A DNA stretch of 6,158 bases, taken from Blastocatellia bacterium (GTDB lineage: Bacteria > Acidobacteriota > Blastocatellia > Pyrinomonadales > Pyrinomonadaceae). Made by a program: the position numbers and the translations under genes. Below the pieces are notes generated by a model. It made no database searches, had not been told where the DNA came from, and was given only the letters and a program-made list of their open reading frames with translations. Below are positions 1 through 5,667 of this stretch, piece after piece. Numbering within the stretch: position 1 is the stretch's first letter; every line of letters begins with the position of its first letter. The stretch lies in NCBI GenBank assembly GCA_013695495.1, contig JACDAK010000070.1, positions 1 through 6,158 on the forward strand. Reading direction: 5' to 3'.

Positions 1-819
1 CGCGTCGCCATTGCCAACAAAGAAACGCTTGTCATGGCAGGCGAGATAATGACCTGCGCCGCCGAAGCATCGGGTGCGGAGATTCTGCCTGTCGACAGCG
101 AGCACAACGCTATCCACCAGTGTCTCCGCGGAGAGTCCGTTTCTGAAGTGCGGCGACTTATTCTAACCGCATCGGGCGGCCCGTTTCGCACGAATACCAT
201 AGAAGAGATCGAGAACGCCACGGTCGAGCAGGCTCTCGACCATCCAAATTGGAAGATGGGCGACAAGATCACCATTGATTCCGCCACCCTCATGAATAAG
301 GGTTTGGAGGTGATCGAAGCCCGTTGGCTATTCGGGTTCGGCGCTGATCAGATCTCGGTCGTCGTACATCCGCAATCGGTCGTACACTCAATGGTTGAGA
401 TGGTCGACGGGTCGGTCATGGCACAGATGGGCGTGACGGATATGCAGCATCCGATACAGTATGCATTGACGTATCCCGAACGGAAGCCATGCGATCTGCC
501 GTCGCTCGACCTCGGCAAGATCGGCCGTCTGACGTTCGAGGGGCCTGACCTGGAACGTTTCCCGTGTCTCGGCCTCGCTTTTGACGCTCTACGCGCAGGC
601 GGAACAATGCCCGCCGTTCTGAACGCAGCCAACGAGATCGCCGTTCAGGCTTTTCTCGATGGCGGCTTGAAGCTTAGTGAGATCGCGGAGCTGAATCGGA
701 GCGTGATGAAAGAGCATCGGCCCCTCGCTGCATCGACATTAGAGGCAGTTCTCACGGCAGATGCATGGGCGCGACAAAGCGCTATAATGAAACTTGGCAG
801 AACGGCTTCCGCCGGGTAA
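1..819 (+). CDS. dxr: 1-deoxy-D-xylulose 5-phosphate reductoisomerase, partial (5' end missing)
   Basis: This cytoplasmic enzyme rearranges and reduces DXP to 2-C-methyl-D-erythritol 4-phosphate with NADPH and a divalent metal, the committed step of the MEP isoprenoid pathway. The frame is open from base 1 and begins inside the family motif ANKETLVMAG, so the ATG at 34 is internal. In total 272 residues are visible; family members are about 390-400, so roughly 120 N-terminal residues (the NADPH-binding part) lie upstream of the window. Numbering from base 1, the visible motifs are PVDSEHNA with metal ligands D32 and E34, LILTASGGPFR, the HPNWKMG motif from H81, and MNKGLEVIEA with the third metal ligand E103. 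VVHPQSVVHSMVE and the C-terminal helical domain follow, ending at TAA. rseP follows 78 bases later on the same strand. The catalytic core is intact and nothing looks unusual. Identification is secure; only the missing 5' end is uncertain. Confidence 0.97.
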   Translation, partial: RVAIANKETLVMAGEIMTCAAEASGAEILPVDSEHNAIHQCLRGESVSEVRRLILTASGGPFRTNTIEEIENATVEQALDHPNWKMGDKITIDSATLMNKGLEVIEARWLFGFGADQISVVVHPQSVVHSMVEMVDGSVMAQMGVTDMQHPIQYALTYPERKPCDLPSLDLGKIGRLTFEGPDLERFPCLGLAFDALRAGGTMPAVLNAANEIAVQAFLDGGLKLSEIAELNRSVMKEHRPLAASTLEAVLTADAWARQSAIMKLGRTASAG

Positions 820-897
820 AGCCGAGTTTATCGTTACAACGCCTTGCTCTCGGAAAGGCTCTAAACGAAAGCGAAGAAGTCTTCGTATTCATATATT

Positions 898-2262
898 ATG
901 CCGGAAATTATAATAGTTATTTTAGCGGTCGTTTTCGTGCTCGGAGTCGCGATCAACATTCACGAATTTGGCCACTTTATAGTCGCGAAACTCTTTGGCA
1001 TGCGTATCGAGGCTTACTCGTTCTTTGGGCTCGGGCCACGCATTTGGGGCTTTAAACGCGGCCACACAGATTACCGCATCAGCGCGATCCCTCTCGGTGC
1101 CTACGTAAAGCTTTACGGCGACGAGGCAACTGCCTCGCTCGAAGGCGGTGAATCAGAAGGCGAAAAAGTTCCGGACGAAGAGCTGTACGAGCTTCGGCCG
1201 CGTTGGCAAAAATTCCTAGTTATGGTTGGCGGGCCGTTCATGAACATCATGCTCGCCCTCGCTATTCCCTTCGGCGCGGCGGCGATCTACGGGGTCCCCG
1301 CCATGCCCGCCCCGATCGTCGGCGTCGTATCACCGAACAGCGCAGCCCAAGAGGCGGGCATCCAGGTCGGCGACCGTATAGCCGCCTTTGACGGCGTTGA
1401 GAACCCCACGTGGTCCCGCATCTCTAACGATGCAAGGATCTCGCCCGAGCGTCCAATAACCGTTGAAGTTGACCGCGGCGGCGAGCGGGTTTCGCTTACA
1501 GTAACACCCGAACGCGCCGATATCGACGGCAACATCATCGGTGAACTCGGATTTCAGCCCGACAGCGGAGTGGAACCGGTCGAGGTCGGCTCACTGTCTG
1601 AGGGAGCCCCCGGCGCTACTTCGGGCCTCGAAGTCGGCGACCGCGTTATCGCCTTTAACGGCCAGACAGTCCGCAATCGGCAAGAACTTACGTCCCAGAT
1701 CCGCGAAAATAAAGACGCCCCGGCTGTTCTGACCATCGAACGCAACGGTGAGCGGCAAGAGATCACGACCGCAGCACGGTTAGACACTGACGGCGTCCAT
1801 CGCATCGGCATCGGGTTCAGCACCGCAAACATCACCACGCGCGAAGCCGTCGGCCTCAGCGGTGCAGCGGCCTATGCAGTTAACGTCAACGTCGAGATAA
1901 TTCGCCTCACCGGCCGCGTGTTCGGACAGCTTTTCGCAGGCGAACGATCAGTACGTGACTCTGGCCTCGCCGGCCCCGTCGGCATCGTAAGCATTATCGC
2001 AAAAGTGGTAACCGAGGCGGGCTTCGGCGGTTTGATCTTCATTCTCGGCGTCATCAGCCTCAACCTTGGCATATTCAACCTTCTTCCCATCCCGCTGCTC
2101 GACGGCGGTCAGATAATGGTCCTTGGGATCGAAAAGGTCATGTCATGGTTCGGCCGCACGCTTTCGATGGCAGTTCGCGAGAAAATTCAGCTCGCAGGCC
2201 TCGGCATAATATTGATGCTGATGGCTTTCACGCTATTCCTCGACGTTTCGAGATTTTTCTAA
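898..2262 (+). CDS. rseP: RseP-type site-2 intramembrane zinc metalloprotease with two PDZ domains
   Basis: This M50-family inner-membrane protease cleaves substrates within the membrane. In E. coli it cuts anti-sigma factor RseA after DegS and also removes remnant signal peptides; the substrate here is unknown. The protein has 454 residues, typical of the family. An N-terminal membrane segment carries HEFGH at 22-26 (zinc ligands H22 and H26, catalytic E23). It is followed by a GPRIWGFKRG hairpin region, GGPFMN at 111-116, two PDZ domains at about 125-200 and 210-290, and the C-terminal NLLPIPLLDGG motif with N394 and zinc ligand D402. From memory these numbers coincide with E. coli RseP (H22, N394, D402), which supports the ATG at 898. 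The last segment, about 425-450, is hydrophobic. No clear Shine-Dalgarno precedes the start. It sits between dxr and ispG, as in many bacteria, and its stop is 3 bases from the ispG start, so the two are probably co-transcribed and translationally coupled. Confidence 0.97.
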   Translation: MPEIIIVILAVVFVLGVAINIHEFGHFIVAKLFGMRIEAYSFFGLGPRIWGFKRGHTDYRISAIPLGAYVKLYGDEATASLEGGESEGEKVPDEELYELRPRWQKFLVMVGGPFMNIMLALAIPFGAAAIYGVPAMPAPIVGVVSPNSAAQEAGIQVGDRIAAFDGVENPTWSRISNDARISPERPITVEVDRGGERVSLTVTPERADIDGNIIGELGFQPDSGVEPVEVGSLSEGAPGATSGLEVGDRVIAFNGQTVRNRQELTSQIRENKDAPAVLTIERNGERQEITTAARLDTDGVHRIGIGFSTANITTREAVGLSGAAAYAVNVNVEIIRLTGRVFGQLFAGERSVRDSGLAGPVGIVSIIAKVVTEAGFGGLIFILGVISLNLGIFNLLPIPLLDGGQIMVLGIEKVMSWFGRTLSMAVREKIQLAGLGIILMLMAFTLFLDVSRFF

Positions 2263-2265
2263 AGT

Positions 2266-3375
2266 ATGAAGCGAGTTTCAAGAGCCGTAATGGTTCGTGA
2301 TGTTCAGATCGGCGGCGGTGCACCCGTCGCCGTTCAGTCCATGACCAAGACGGATACAACCGACGTCGACGGCACGCTAAAGCAGATCGACGAAATGGTC
2401 GAAGCGGGATGTGAGATCGTCCGCATCGCCGTGCCTGACGACGACGCTGCGGCCGCGATGTACGAGATCCGCAAACGCACAAACGTGCCTATCGTCGCGG
2501 ATATCCATTTCCATTACAAACTCGCTCTTAAAGCTCTCGACGCGGGCATCGACAAGCTCCGCATCAACCCCGGCAACATCGGCCACATTGATCGCGTTCG
2601 CGAGGTCGTACGCGCTGCGGAGGCACAGAAAGTTCCCATCCGCATCGGCGTCAACGGCGGCTCGCTCGAAAAAGACCTGCTGAAAAAATACGGCAGCGCC
2701 ACACCTGAGGCAATGGTCGAATCCGGCATGCGCCACGTCCGCATCCTCGAAGACCTCGGCTTCGGCGATATCATCATATCGCTCAAAGCGTCGGATGTTA
2801 ACCGAATGGTCGAGGCATATCGCCTGATGTCGACCAAAGTCGACTACCCGCTGCACCTCGGCGTCACCGAAGCCGGCACGCCCTTTGGCGGCACGATCAA
2901 ATCGGCTGTCGGGCTCGGTGTGCTGTTGCACGACGGGATTGGCGACACCATCCGCGTTTCGCTGGCAGCCGAACCGCACGAAGAGGTTCGAGTCGGCTGG
3001 GAGATCCTCAAATCGCTGGAACTTCGCAAACGCGGCGTGACGGTCGTTGCATGCCCAACCTGCGGCCGCCTTGATATCGACAACTTTGTTGAGATCGTCA
3101 CGGAGGTTGAACGCCGCCTCGCTCACGTCGAAGAGCCGCTGCACCTTTCCATCATGGGCTGTGCCGTCAACGGCCCCGGCGAAGCTCACGATTCGCAGCT
3201 CGGCATCACCTTTGGCCGAAACGTCGGCATGATCTTTAAAAACGGCGTCCCCATGCGCCGCGTCGGCGGCGAAGACATAGTCGAAGAATTCGTGAAAGAG
3301 GTTGAGCTATTAAGGAACGAAGGCTCAAACGCCAAGTCACTGCTCGACGAAAAACCGCTAGTTCAGATCACTTAA
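2266..3375 (+). CDS. ispG: (E)-4-hydroxy-3-methylbut-2-enyl-diphosphate synthase (4Fe-4S)
   Basis: IspG (GcpE) reductively opens the cyclic diphosphate MEcPP to HMBPP, the penultimate MEP-pathway step, in the cytoplasm using a 4Fe-4S cluster and an external electron donor. The 369-residue length fits the short two-domain bacterial type, without the insertion domain of plant and some other homologues. The N-terminal TIM barrel (about 1-250) shows VQSMTKTDT, ADIHFHYKLAL, KLRINPGNIG and LGVTEAGTPFGG. The C-terminal domain carries the cluster ligands C263 and C266 (ACPTCGR), C299 and E306 (MGCAVNGPGEA). The ATG lies 3 bases after the rseP stop and has no evident Shine-Dalgarno, so translational coupling to rseP is likely. 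The 3' end overlaps the stop codon of the convergent minus-strand gene by 8 bases. Two steps of one pathway (dxr and ispG) therefore flank the protease in a single operon. Electron donor genes are not in view. Confidence 0.98.
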   Translation: MKRVSRAVMVRDVQIGGGAPVAVQSMTKTDTTDVDGTLKQIDEMVEAGCEIVRIAVPDDDAAAAMYEIRKRTNVPIVADIHFHYKLALKALDAGIDKLRINPGNIGHIDRVREVVRAAEAQKVPIRIGVNGGSLEKDLLKKYGSATPEAMVESGMRHVRILEDLGFGDIIISLKASDVNRMVEAYRLMSTKVDYPLHLGVTEAGTPFGGTIKSAVGLGVLLHDGIGDTIRVSLAAEPHEEVRVGWEILKSLELRKRGVTVVACPTCGRLDIDNFVEIVTEVERRLAHVEEPLHLSIMGCAVNGPGEAHDSQLGITFGRNVGMIFKNGVPMRRVGGEDIVEEFVKEVELLRNEGSNAKSLLDEKPLVQIT

Positions 3376-4219
3376 CACGATCACTGGGCACATCGGGACG
3401 TATCTCCTGCGAGAATTTTCTGATAGCTCCCCAAAGCTCCCGATGCGACATTTCTTGGGGAATCACGAACGACGAAGCCACTTTTAGACTTTCGACGATT
3501 TCGGGAGCCACGCCGTCGGGTGCGCTGGCAACGAACTGTTCCAGTCCGAGTAAAGCTTCCTGAACTTCGTTACTGTCAAAAGGTTTGGAGGCCTGAAAAG
3601 GAGAAGTGACCTTTCGCATCGCGATCCCCAACGAGAACCACCATTTGTCTTTCGCATTCAACTTTCCTTCGATCGACCGTTGAACACCCAGGATCGTTTC
3701 CGATCGAACCGTCAATTCCGTGCGGTTATTCAATCCTCCCAACGTCGACTTTTCCTCGGCCCATTCGGAAGACAGCATCGCAGATACCGGTTCGAGTGAT
3801 CGGTTGTGAAAAATGAAAGCGGAATAGAGCTCGGTTCCGAACGAAAACCAGTTCACCCGTTCGACCGTGGTCGTGTACATCAGCGATCCGTGAAACCGTA
3901 CGGCTCTGCCGTTAACCACAAGAGGCCGAAACTTCGAGGCCATCGCTGCATCTTCGACCGTTGCCTTGATAGATTCATGGCACATCGGACATTGGGCAGA
4001 TATAGCATTACCTTCCGCATCGACAACAACCTTGAGAGTGAAGGACACTCCGTCAAACTTGAGTAGAAGGTCGGCGGGCAAATCGGGATTGACCAAGAAC
4101 GTTGCCCGGCCGTTCACGTCAGGCACACTATAAACAGGTTCGGCGCCCTCCGGGTCCTGCGCGAGCGAAACACAGGATGCAACAAGCAAATGGGCAACTG
4201 CGGACAATATTCTGTTCAT
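3368..4219 (-). CDS. Secreted protein with one TonB C-terminal-like domain and a CXXCH motif; C-terminal half unrecognised
   Basis: The function is unknown. From the ATG at 4219 the product has 283 residues. This start is preferred because MNRILSAVAHLLVASC begins a signal peptide, whereas a TTG at 4255 would put 12 non-hydrophobic residues in front of it. Cleavage could be by signal peptidase I after A20 (SLA|Q), or VASC at 13-16 could act as a short lipobox. Residues about 55-125 resemble a TonB_C domain: FTLKVVVDAEGNAISA, AAMASKFRPLVVNGRAV, then GSLMYTT. The turn region contains CPMCH at 77-81, a CXXCH pattern. Residues about 130-283 are mainly helical in character and Trp-containing (NWFSFGTELYSAF, DKWWFSLGIAMR); I do not recognise the family. 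No membrane anchor beyond the signal and no Pro-rich linker is seen, so it is unlikely to be a true energy transducer. It lies 57 bases downstream of the DUF2752 gene on the same strand, probably in one transcript, and its TGA overlaps the end of ispG. Confidence 0.85.
   Translation of the reverse strand: MNRILSAVAHLLVASCVSLAQDPEGAEPVYSVPDVNGRATFLVNPDLPADLLLKFDGVSFTLKVVVDAEGNAISAQCPMCHESIKATVEDAAMASKFRPLVVNGRAVRFHGSLMYTTTVERVNWFSFGTELYSAFIFHNRSLEPVSAMLSSEWAEEKSTLGGLNNRTELTVRSETILGVQRSIEGKLNAKDKWWFSLGIAMRKVTSPFQASKPFDSNEVQEALLGLEQFVASAPDGVAPEIVESLKVASSFVIPQEMSHRELWGAIRKFSQEIRPDVPSDRVK
3977..3991 (-). other. CXXCH motif (CPMCH) inside the TonB_C-like domain
   Basis: The codons TGT CCG ATG TGC CAT encode C77-P-M-C-H81 of the secreted protein at 3368-4219. 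H81 is followed by 15 residues and then F97 of SKF, exactly the spacing from the GHPLL-type His to the KF motif in both repeats of the neighbouring protein (H89 to F105, H202 to F218). The His is therefore the conserved TonB_C turn residue, with two Cys added before it. The pattern matches the c-type haem attachment consensus, but a metal site or disulfide is equally possible. No assignment is made. Confidence 0.6.
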
Positions 4220-4276
4220 CGTGACGACGTTATACAGAGTCTCCGGATTACGCAAAAGATTTTCTATGTGAAGGTT

Positions 4277-4720
4277 TTAGGGATACAGAAAAGTAAATGG
4301 ATGAAACGGCAGGTTCCGGAGAAACCCGAACAGCAGCATCATCACGAGCATTCCCCAGATGAAAGGCAGCGAGATCGACCACCTCGGAAATACTTTGCCG
4401 GTCACCGCTACCCATCCCATCGTGATATAGAAAAAGCCAAAAAGTAGAATGAACAGCGGGATCAACGCGTTGAAATCGAGCGCGGTGTAAATGTCTCCAT
4501 GGAATAGCGCATGAAACCCACGCGTCAACCCGCATCCCGGACACGCAAATCCCGTCGCGGCAATTAGTGGGCATTTCGGCAGAAGACTCGAGTTCGCAGG
4601 GTCCACGGCCCAAACGACGATCGCACCAGCAGTAACGGCCAAAGCCCCGCCACCCGCAATGATGCGTTCTGCACTAGTCGCCGTTGCGGCGTCCTTGTCT
4701 TGTTCTGGGCTCGGGTTCAC
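4277..4720 (-). CDS. DUF2752 family small membrane protein
   Basis: The protein has 147 residues with a GTG start at 4720. It belongs to DUF2752, a family of small bacterial membrane proteins without an assigned biochemical role. The hallmark is the region from C50 to N84: KCPLIAATG, then FACPGCGLTRG with C60, C63 and R67, then HGDIYTALDFN with G75, D76 and N84. Hydrophobic segments are at about 20-38, 85-108 and 115-135. The first 19 residues are charged and polar, and the probable orientation is unknown. An AAGGA at 4735-4739 could be the ribosome binding site, but 14 bases of spacing is longer than ideal, so the start is only moderately certain. The gene lies between two secreted TonB_C-like proteins on the same strand and directly after a relic of a third such domain. 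An inner-membrane role linked to these envelope proteins is an inference from position only. Confidence 0.88.
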   Translation of the reverse strand: MNPSPEQDKDAATATSAERIIAGGGALAVTAGAIVVWAVDPANSSLLPKCPLIAATGFACPGCGLTRGFHALFHGDIYTALDFNALIPLFILLFGFFYITMGWVAVTGKVFPRWSISLPFIWGMLVMMLLFGFLRNLPFHPFTFLYP

Positions 4721-4734
4721 GTAAATCGGTATCG

Positions 4735-4739
4735 TCCTT
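4735..4739 (-). promoter_or_regulatory. Possible Shine-Dalgarno AAGGA for the DUF2752 gene
   Basis: AAGGA on the minus strand lies 14 bases before the GTG at 4720, and its first A is the last base of the relic's TGA stop. The arrangement resembles a normal operon junction inherited from a lost upstream gene. The long spacing keeps confidence low. Confidence 0.35.
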
Positions 4740-4819
4740 CAATCAAAATTATAGACGATATGATCCAAAACCCTAACTCCATGACCATCCAGCACTTTGT
4801 CCAAGACAACCGCAGTCAC
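4739..4819 (-). pseudogene. Relic: 3' tail of a deleted TonB_C-domain gene
   Basis: Reading the minus strand from 4819 gives 26 codons and a TGA. The last part, KVLDGHGVRVLDHIVYNFD, aligns without gaps to the end of repeat 1 of the adjacent gene (TVLSGSPVQVTGMIVYNFN). Ten of the conserved positions are identical: V, L, G, V, V, then I, V, Y, N and F. Upstream of this the frame (TAVVLD and before) shows no domain similarity, and it closes at an out-of-frame TAA inside the upstream gene, so the signal peptide and most of the domain are gone. The third bases differ from both live repeats (for example ATC GTC TAT AAT TTT against ATC GTT TAC AAC TTT), so this is not a very recent copy. It most likely marks the end of a former TonB_C gene that preceded the DUF2752 gene and was removed by deletion. 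Confidence 0.65.
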
Positions 4820-4838
4820 TAGGAATCCGATCACTAGG
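4816..4838. repeat. Short direct repeat TCACTAGG (two copies, 15-base period)
   Basis: TCACTAGG occurs at 4816-4823 and 4831-4838. The second copy covers the stop of the double TonB_C gene, where TAG and TGA follow one another in frame. The first copy sits where the relic begins. It may be a deletion or slippage scar, or chance given its 8-base length. Confidence 0.4.
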
Positions 4839-5568
4839 GTCGCTCCGGTGCCACGAAGTTATAGGTGATCACTCCCGAAATTTTCACAGGCGTGCCCTGT
4901 AGCATTGTGGGCGCGAATTTCGCATTGCGAGCAGCCTCAACGGCAGCGGGTCGAAGTAAAGGATGACCCGATACCGCAGCAGCGTTAATAATCAGACCAT
5001 TTTCGTCGATGACCACCTGAACTGTAACGGTCCCCGACGCGTAAACCGCGCGTGCCGCTGCTGGGTATTCCGGCCTAGGAAGTTCGAGCGCTTTTCCGTT
5101 CAGCACCCCGCCTGATATTTGCCTTATCGCCCCGAGCTCCGAACTGTCGTCTGACGGCCCCGCACCCACCACTGGGAATGTTTGACCCGGGTTAAAGTTG
5201 TAAACGATCATCCCCGTAACCTGCACCGGCGAACCGCTGAGCACGGTGGGGGAAAACTTCGCTTTATATACAGCATTCAAAGCAGCGTCAACCAAAAGCG
5301 GATGAGGTTCCGGATCGTCATCATTTTCAGGTGCAGCAAGTTCGGCCGAAACGATGTCTCCATCTACTCCGATCGTTACCGCAACACGAACCGCGCCGGA
5401 AAGCTCCAACGCACGCATATCATCTGTATATTCTGGCCTCGGCATCTCTCTCGCCTTGCCGTTCAAGACACCCCCACGAATCGGCCCCTGAGCATCGACC
5501 GCCACGGCCGCAACAAAAAATAACAGCAGTCCCACCGTCGCAGTAAGTGCCTTCGAAATCTTGTTCAT
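4834..5568 (-). CDS. Secreted protein with two tandem TonB C-terminal-like domains
   Basis: The product has 244 residues. The N-terminus is a signal peptide (K3/K6, hydrophobic about 8-24, predicted cleavage VDA|Q at 26-27). Two copies of a TonB_C-like unit follow. Repeat 1 (32-125) and repeat 2 (153-238) each begin GGVLNGKA, then PRPEY, a strand ending in an acidic-Gly turn (VDGDIV, DENGLI), HPLL, AKF.PT.L.G.PV and a final YNF. Repeat 1 has an acidic insertion (PENDDDPEP) before HPLL. The 27-residue linker is polar. There is no Pro-rich periplasmic spacer or N-terminal cytoplasmic anchor typical of TonB, so the 'energy transducer' label often attached to such proteins is probably misleading. 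A periplasmic or surface binding role is plausible but unproven. The ATG at 5568 is fixed by a strong AGGAGG five bases upstream. The gene ends with in-frame TAG-TGA and probably heads the minus-strand cluster. Confidence 0.88.
   Translation of the reverse strand: MNKISKALTATVGLLLFFVAAVAVDAQGPIRGGVLNGKAREMPRPEYTDDMRALELSGAVRVAVTIGVDGDIVSAELAAPENDDDPEPHPLLVDAALNAVYKAKFSPTVLSGSPVQVTGMIVYNFNPGQTFPVVGAGPSDDSSELGAIRQISGGVLNGKALELPRPEYPAAARAVYASGTVTVQVVIDENGLIINAAAVSGHPLLRPAAVEAARNAKFAPTMLQGTPVKISGVITYNFVAPERP
4855..5112 (-). repeat. Internal protein repeat 2 (TonB_C-like unit)
   Basis: This stretch codes residues 153-238 of the double-domain protein. Compared with repeat 1 it has the canonical short turn VSGHPLL (H202) and ends GVITYNF. 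Similarity to repeat 1 is clear in protein but diluted in DNA, which points to an old internal duplication. Confidence 0.8.
5194..5475 (-). repeat. Internal protein repeat 1 (TonB_C-like unit with acidic insertion)
   Basis: This stretch codes residues 32-125. It shares GGVLNGKA, PRPEY, HPLL (H89), AKFSPT and IVYNF with repeat 2, but carries extra acidic residues (D83-D85, E87) in the turn before H89. Such an acidic loop could bind a cation, but nothing else supports that. Confidence 0.8.
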
Positions 5569-5573
5569 GAATT

Positions 5574-5579
5574 CCTCCT
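5574..5579 (-). promoter_or_regulatory. Strong Shine-Dalgarno AGGAGG for the double TonB_C gene
   Basis: The minus strand reads AGGAGG-AATTC-ATG, a full consensus site with five-base spacing that fixes the start at 5568. It is the only near-perfect ribosome binding site in the window; rseP and ispG have none that is obvious. Confidence 0.85.
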
Positions 5580-5582
5580 ATG

Positions 5583-5610
5583 TGAATACCGAGTATATCA
5601 GACGTGTCAA
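5583..5610 (-). promoter_or_regulatory. Candidate sigma70-like promoter for the minus-strand cluster
   Basis: On the minus strand a perfect -35 hexamer TTGACA (5605-5610) is followed after 16 bases by TATTCA (5583-5588), a weak -10. The better -10-like TATACT (5592-5597) is only 7 bases from TTGACA and cannot pair with it. An A/T-rich stretch lies upstream, like an UP element. Position between holB and the AGGAGG supports it, but the -10 is poor. Confidence 0.35.
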
Positions 5611-5638
5611 CATTTTTATTTCAAAATACTTTAGACAC

Positions 5639-5659
5639 CGGAACCAACAAAATGTTCCG
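5639..5659. other. Inverted repeat just downstream of holB
   Basis: CGGAAC (5639-5644) and GTTCCG (5654-5659) can form a 6-base-pair stem with a 9-base loop, beginning 8 bases after the holB stop. No T-run follows directly on the minus strand, so it is not a standard intrinsic terminator. It could weakly separate holB from the cluster or be an operator; neither is shown. Confidence 0.3.
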
Positions 5660-5667
5660 AAAAGATT

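Noticed and set aside
841..885. Two small hairpins (GCCTT/AAGGC and CGAAG/CTTCG) between dxr and rseP
   Set aside because: Each stem is 5 base pairs with no T-run. They are too weak to call a terminator or regulatory RNA.
765..1055. Plus-strand open frame spanning the dxr-rseP gap
   Set aside because: It overlaps the dxr end and the first 158 bases of rseP in another frame, shows no recognisable motif, and would disrupt a well-supported rseP start.
2377..3189. Long open frame (270 codons) on the minus strand opposite ispG
   Set aside because: It lies wholly antisense to a secure, highly conserved ispG. It exists because strong codon bias leaves few stops in that frame, and its product matches no family I recognise.
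4229..4234. TATAAC on the minus strand as a -10 box for the CXXCH gene
   Set aside because: It lies only 9 bases before the ATG and has no acceptable -35, so it would imply a nearly leaderless transcript. Chance is likely.
4220..4255. TTG start at 4255 for the CXXCH protein
   Set aside because: It would add 12 residues before a good signal peptide and has no ribosome binding site. The ATG at 4219 is the better start.
4248..4613. Alternative minus-strand frame over the DUF2752 gene
   Set aside because: The DUF2752 frame holds the CPGCG-TR hallmark and membrane segments; the alternative frame has neither.
4739..4836. Programmed frameshift joining the relic to the upstream protein
   Set aside because: The upstream protein already ends with a complete domain. 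The relic would add only a partial tail, and no slippery sequence is seen near the stop.
4834..5568. Calling the double-domain protein TonB (tonB)
   Set aside because: Only the C-terminal domain fold is shared. The anchor, Pro-rich spacer and exbB/exbD neighbours are absent.
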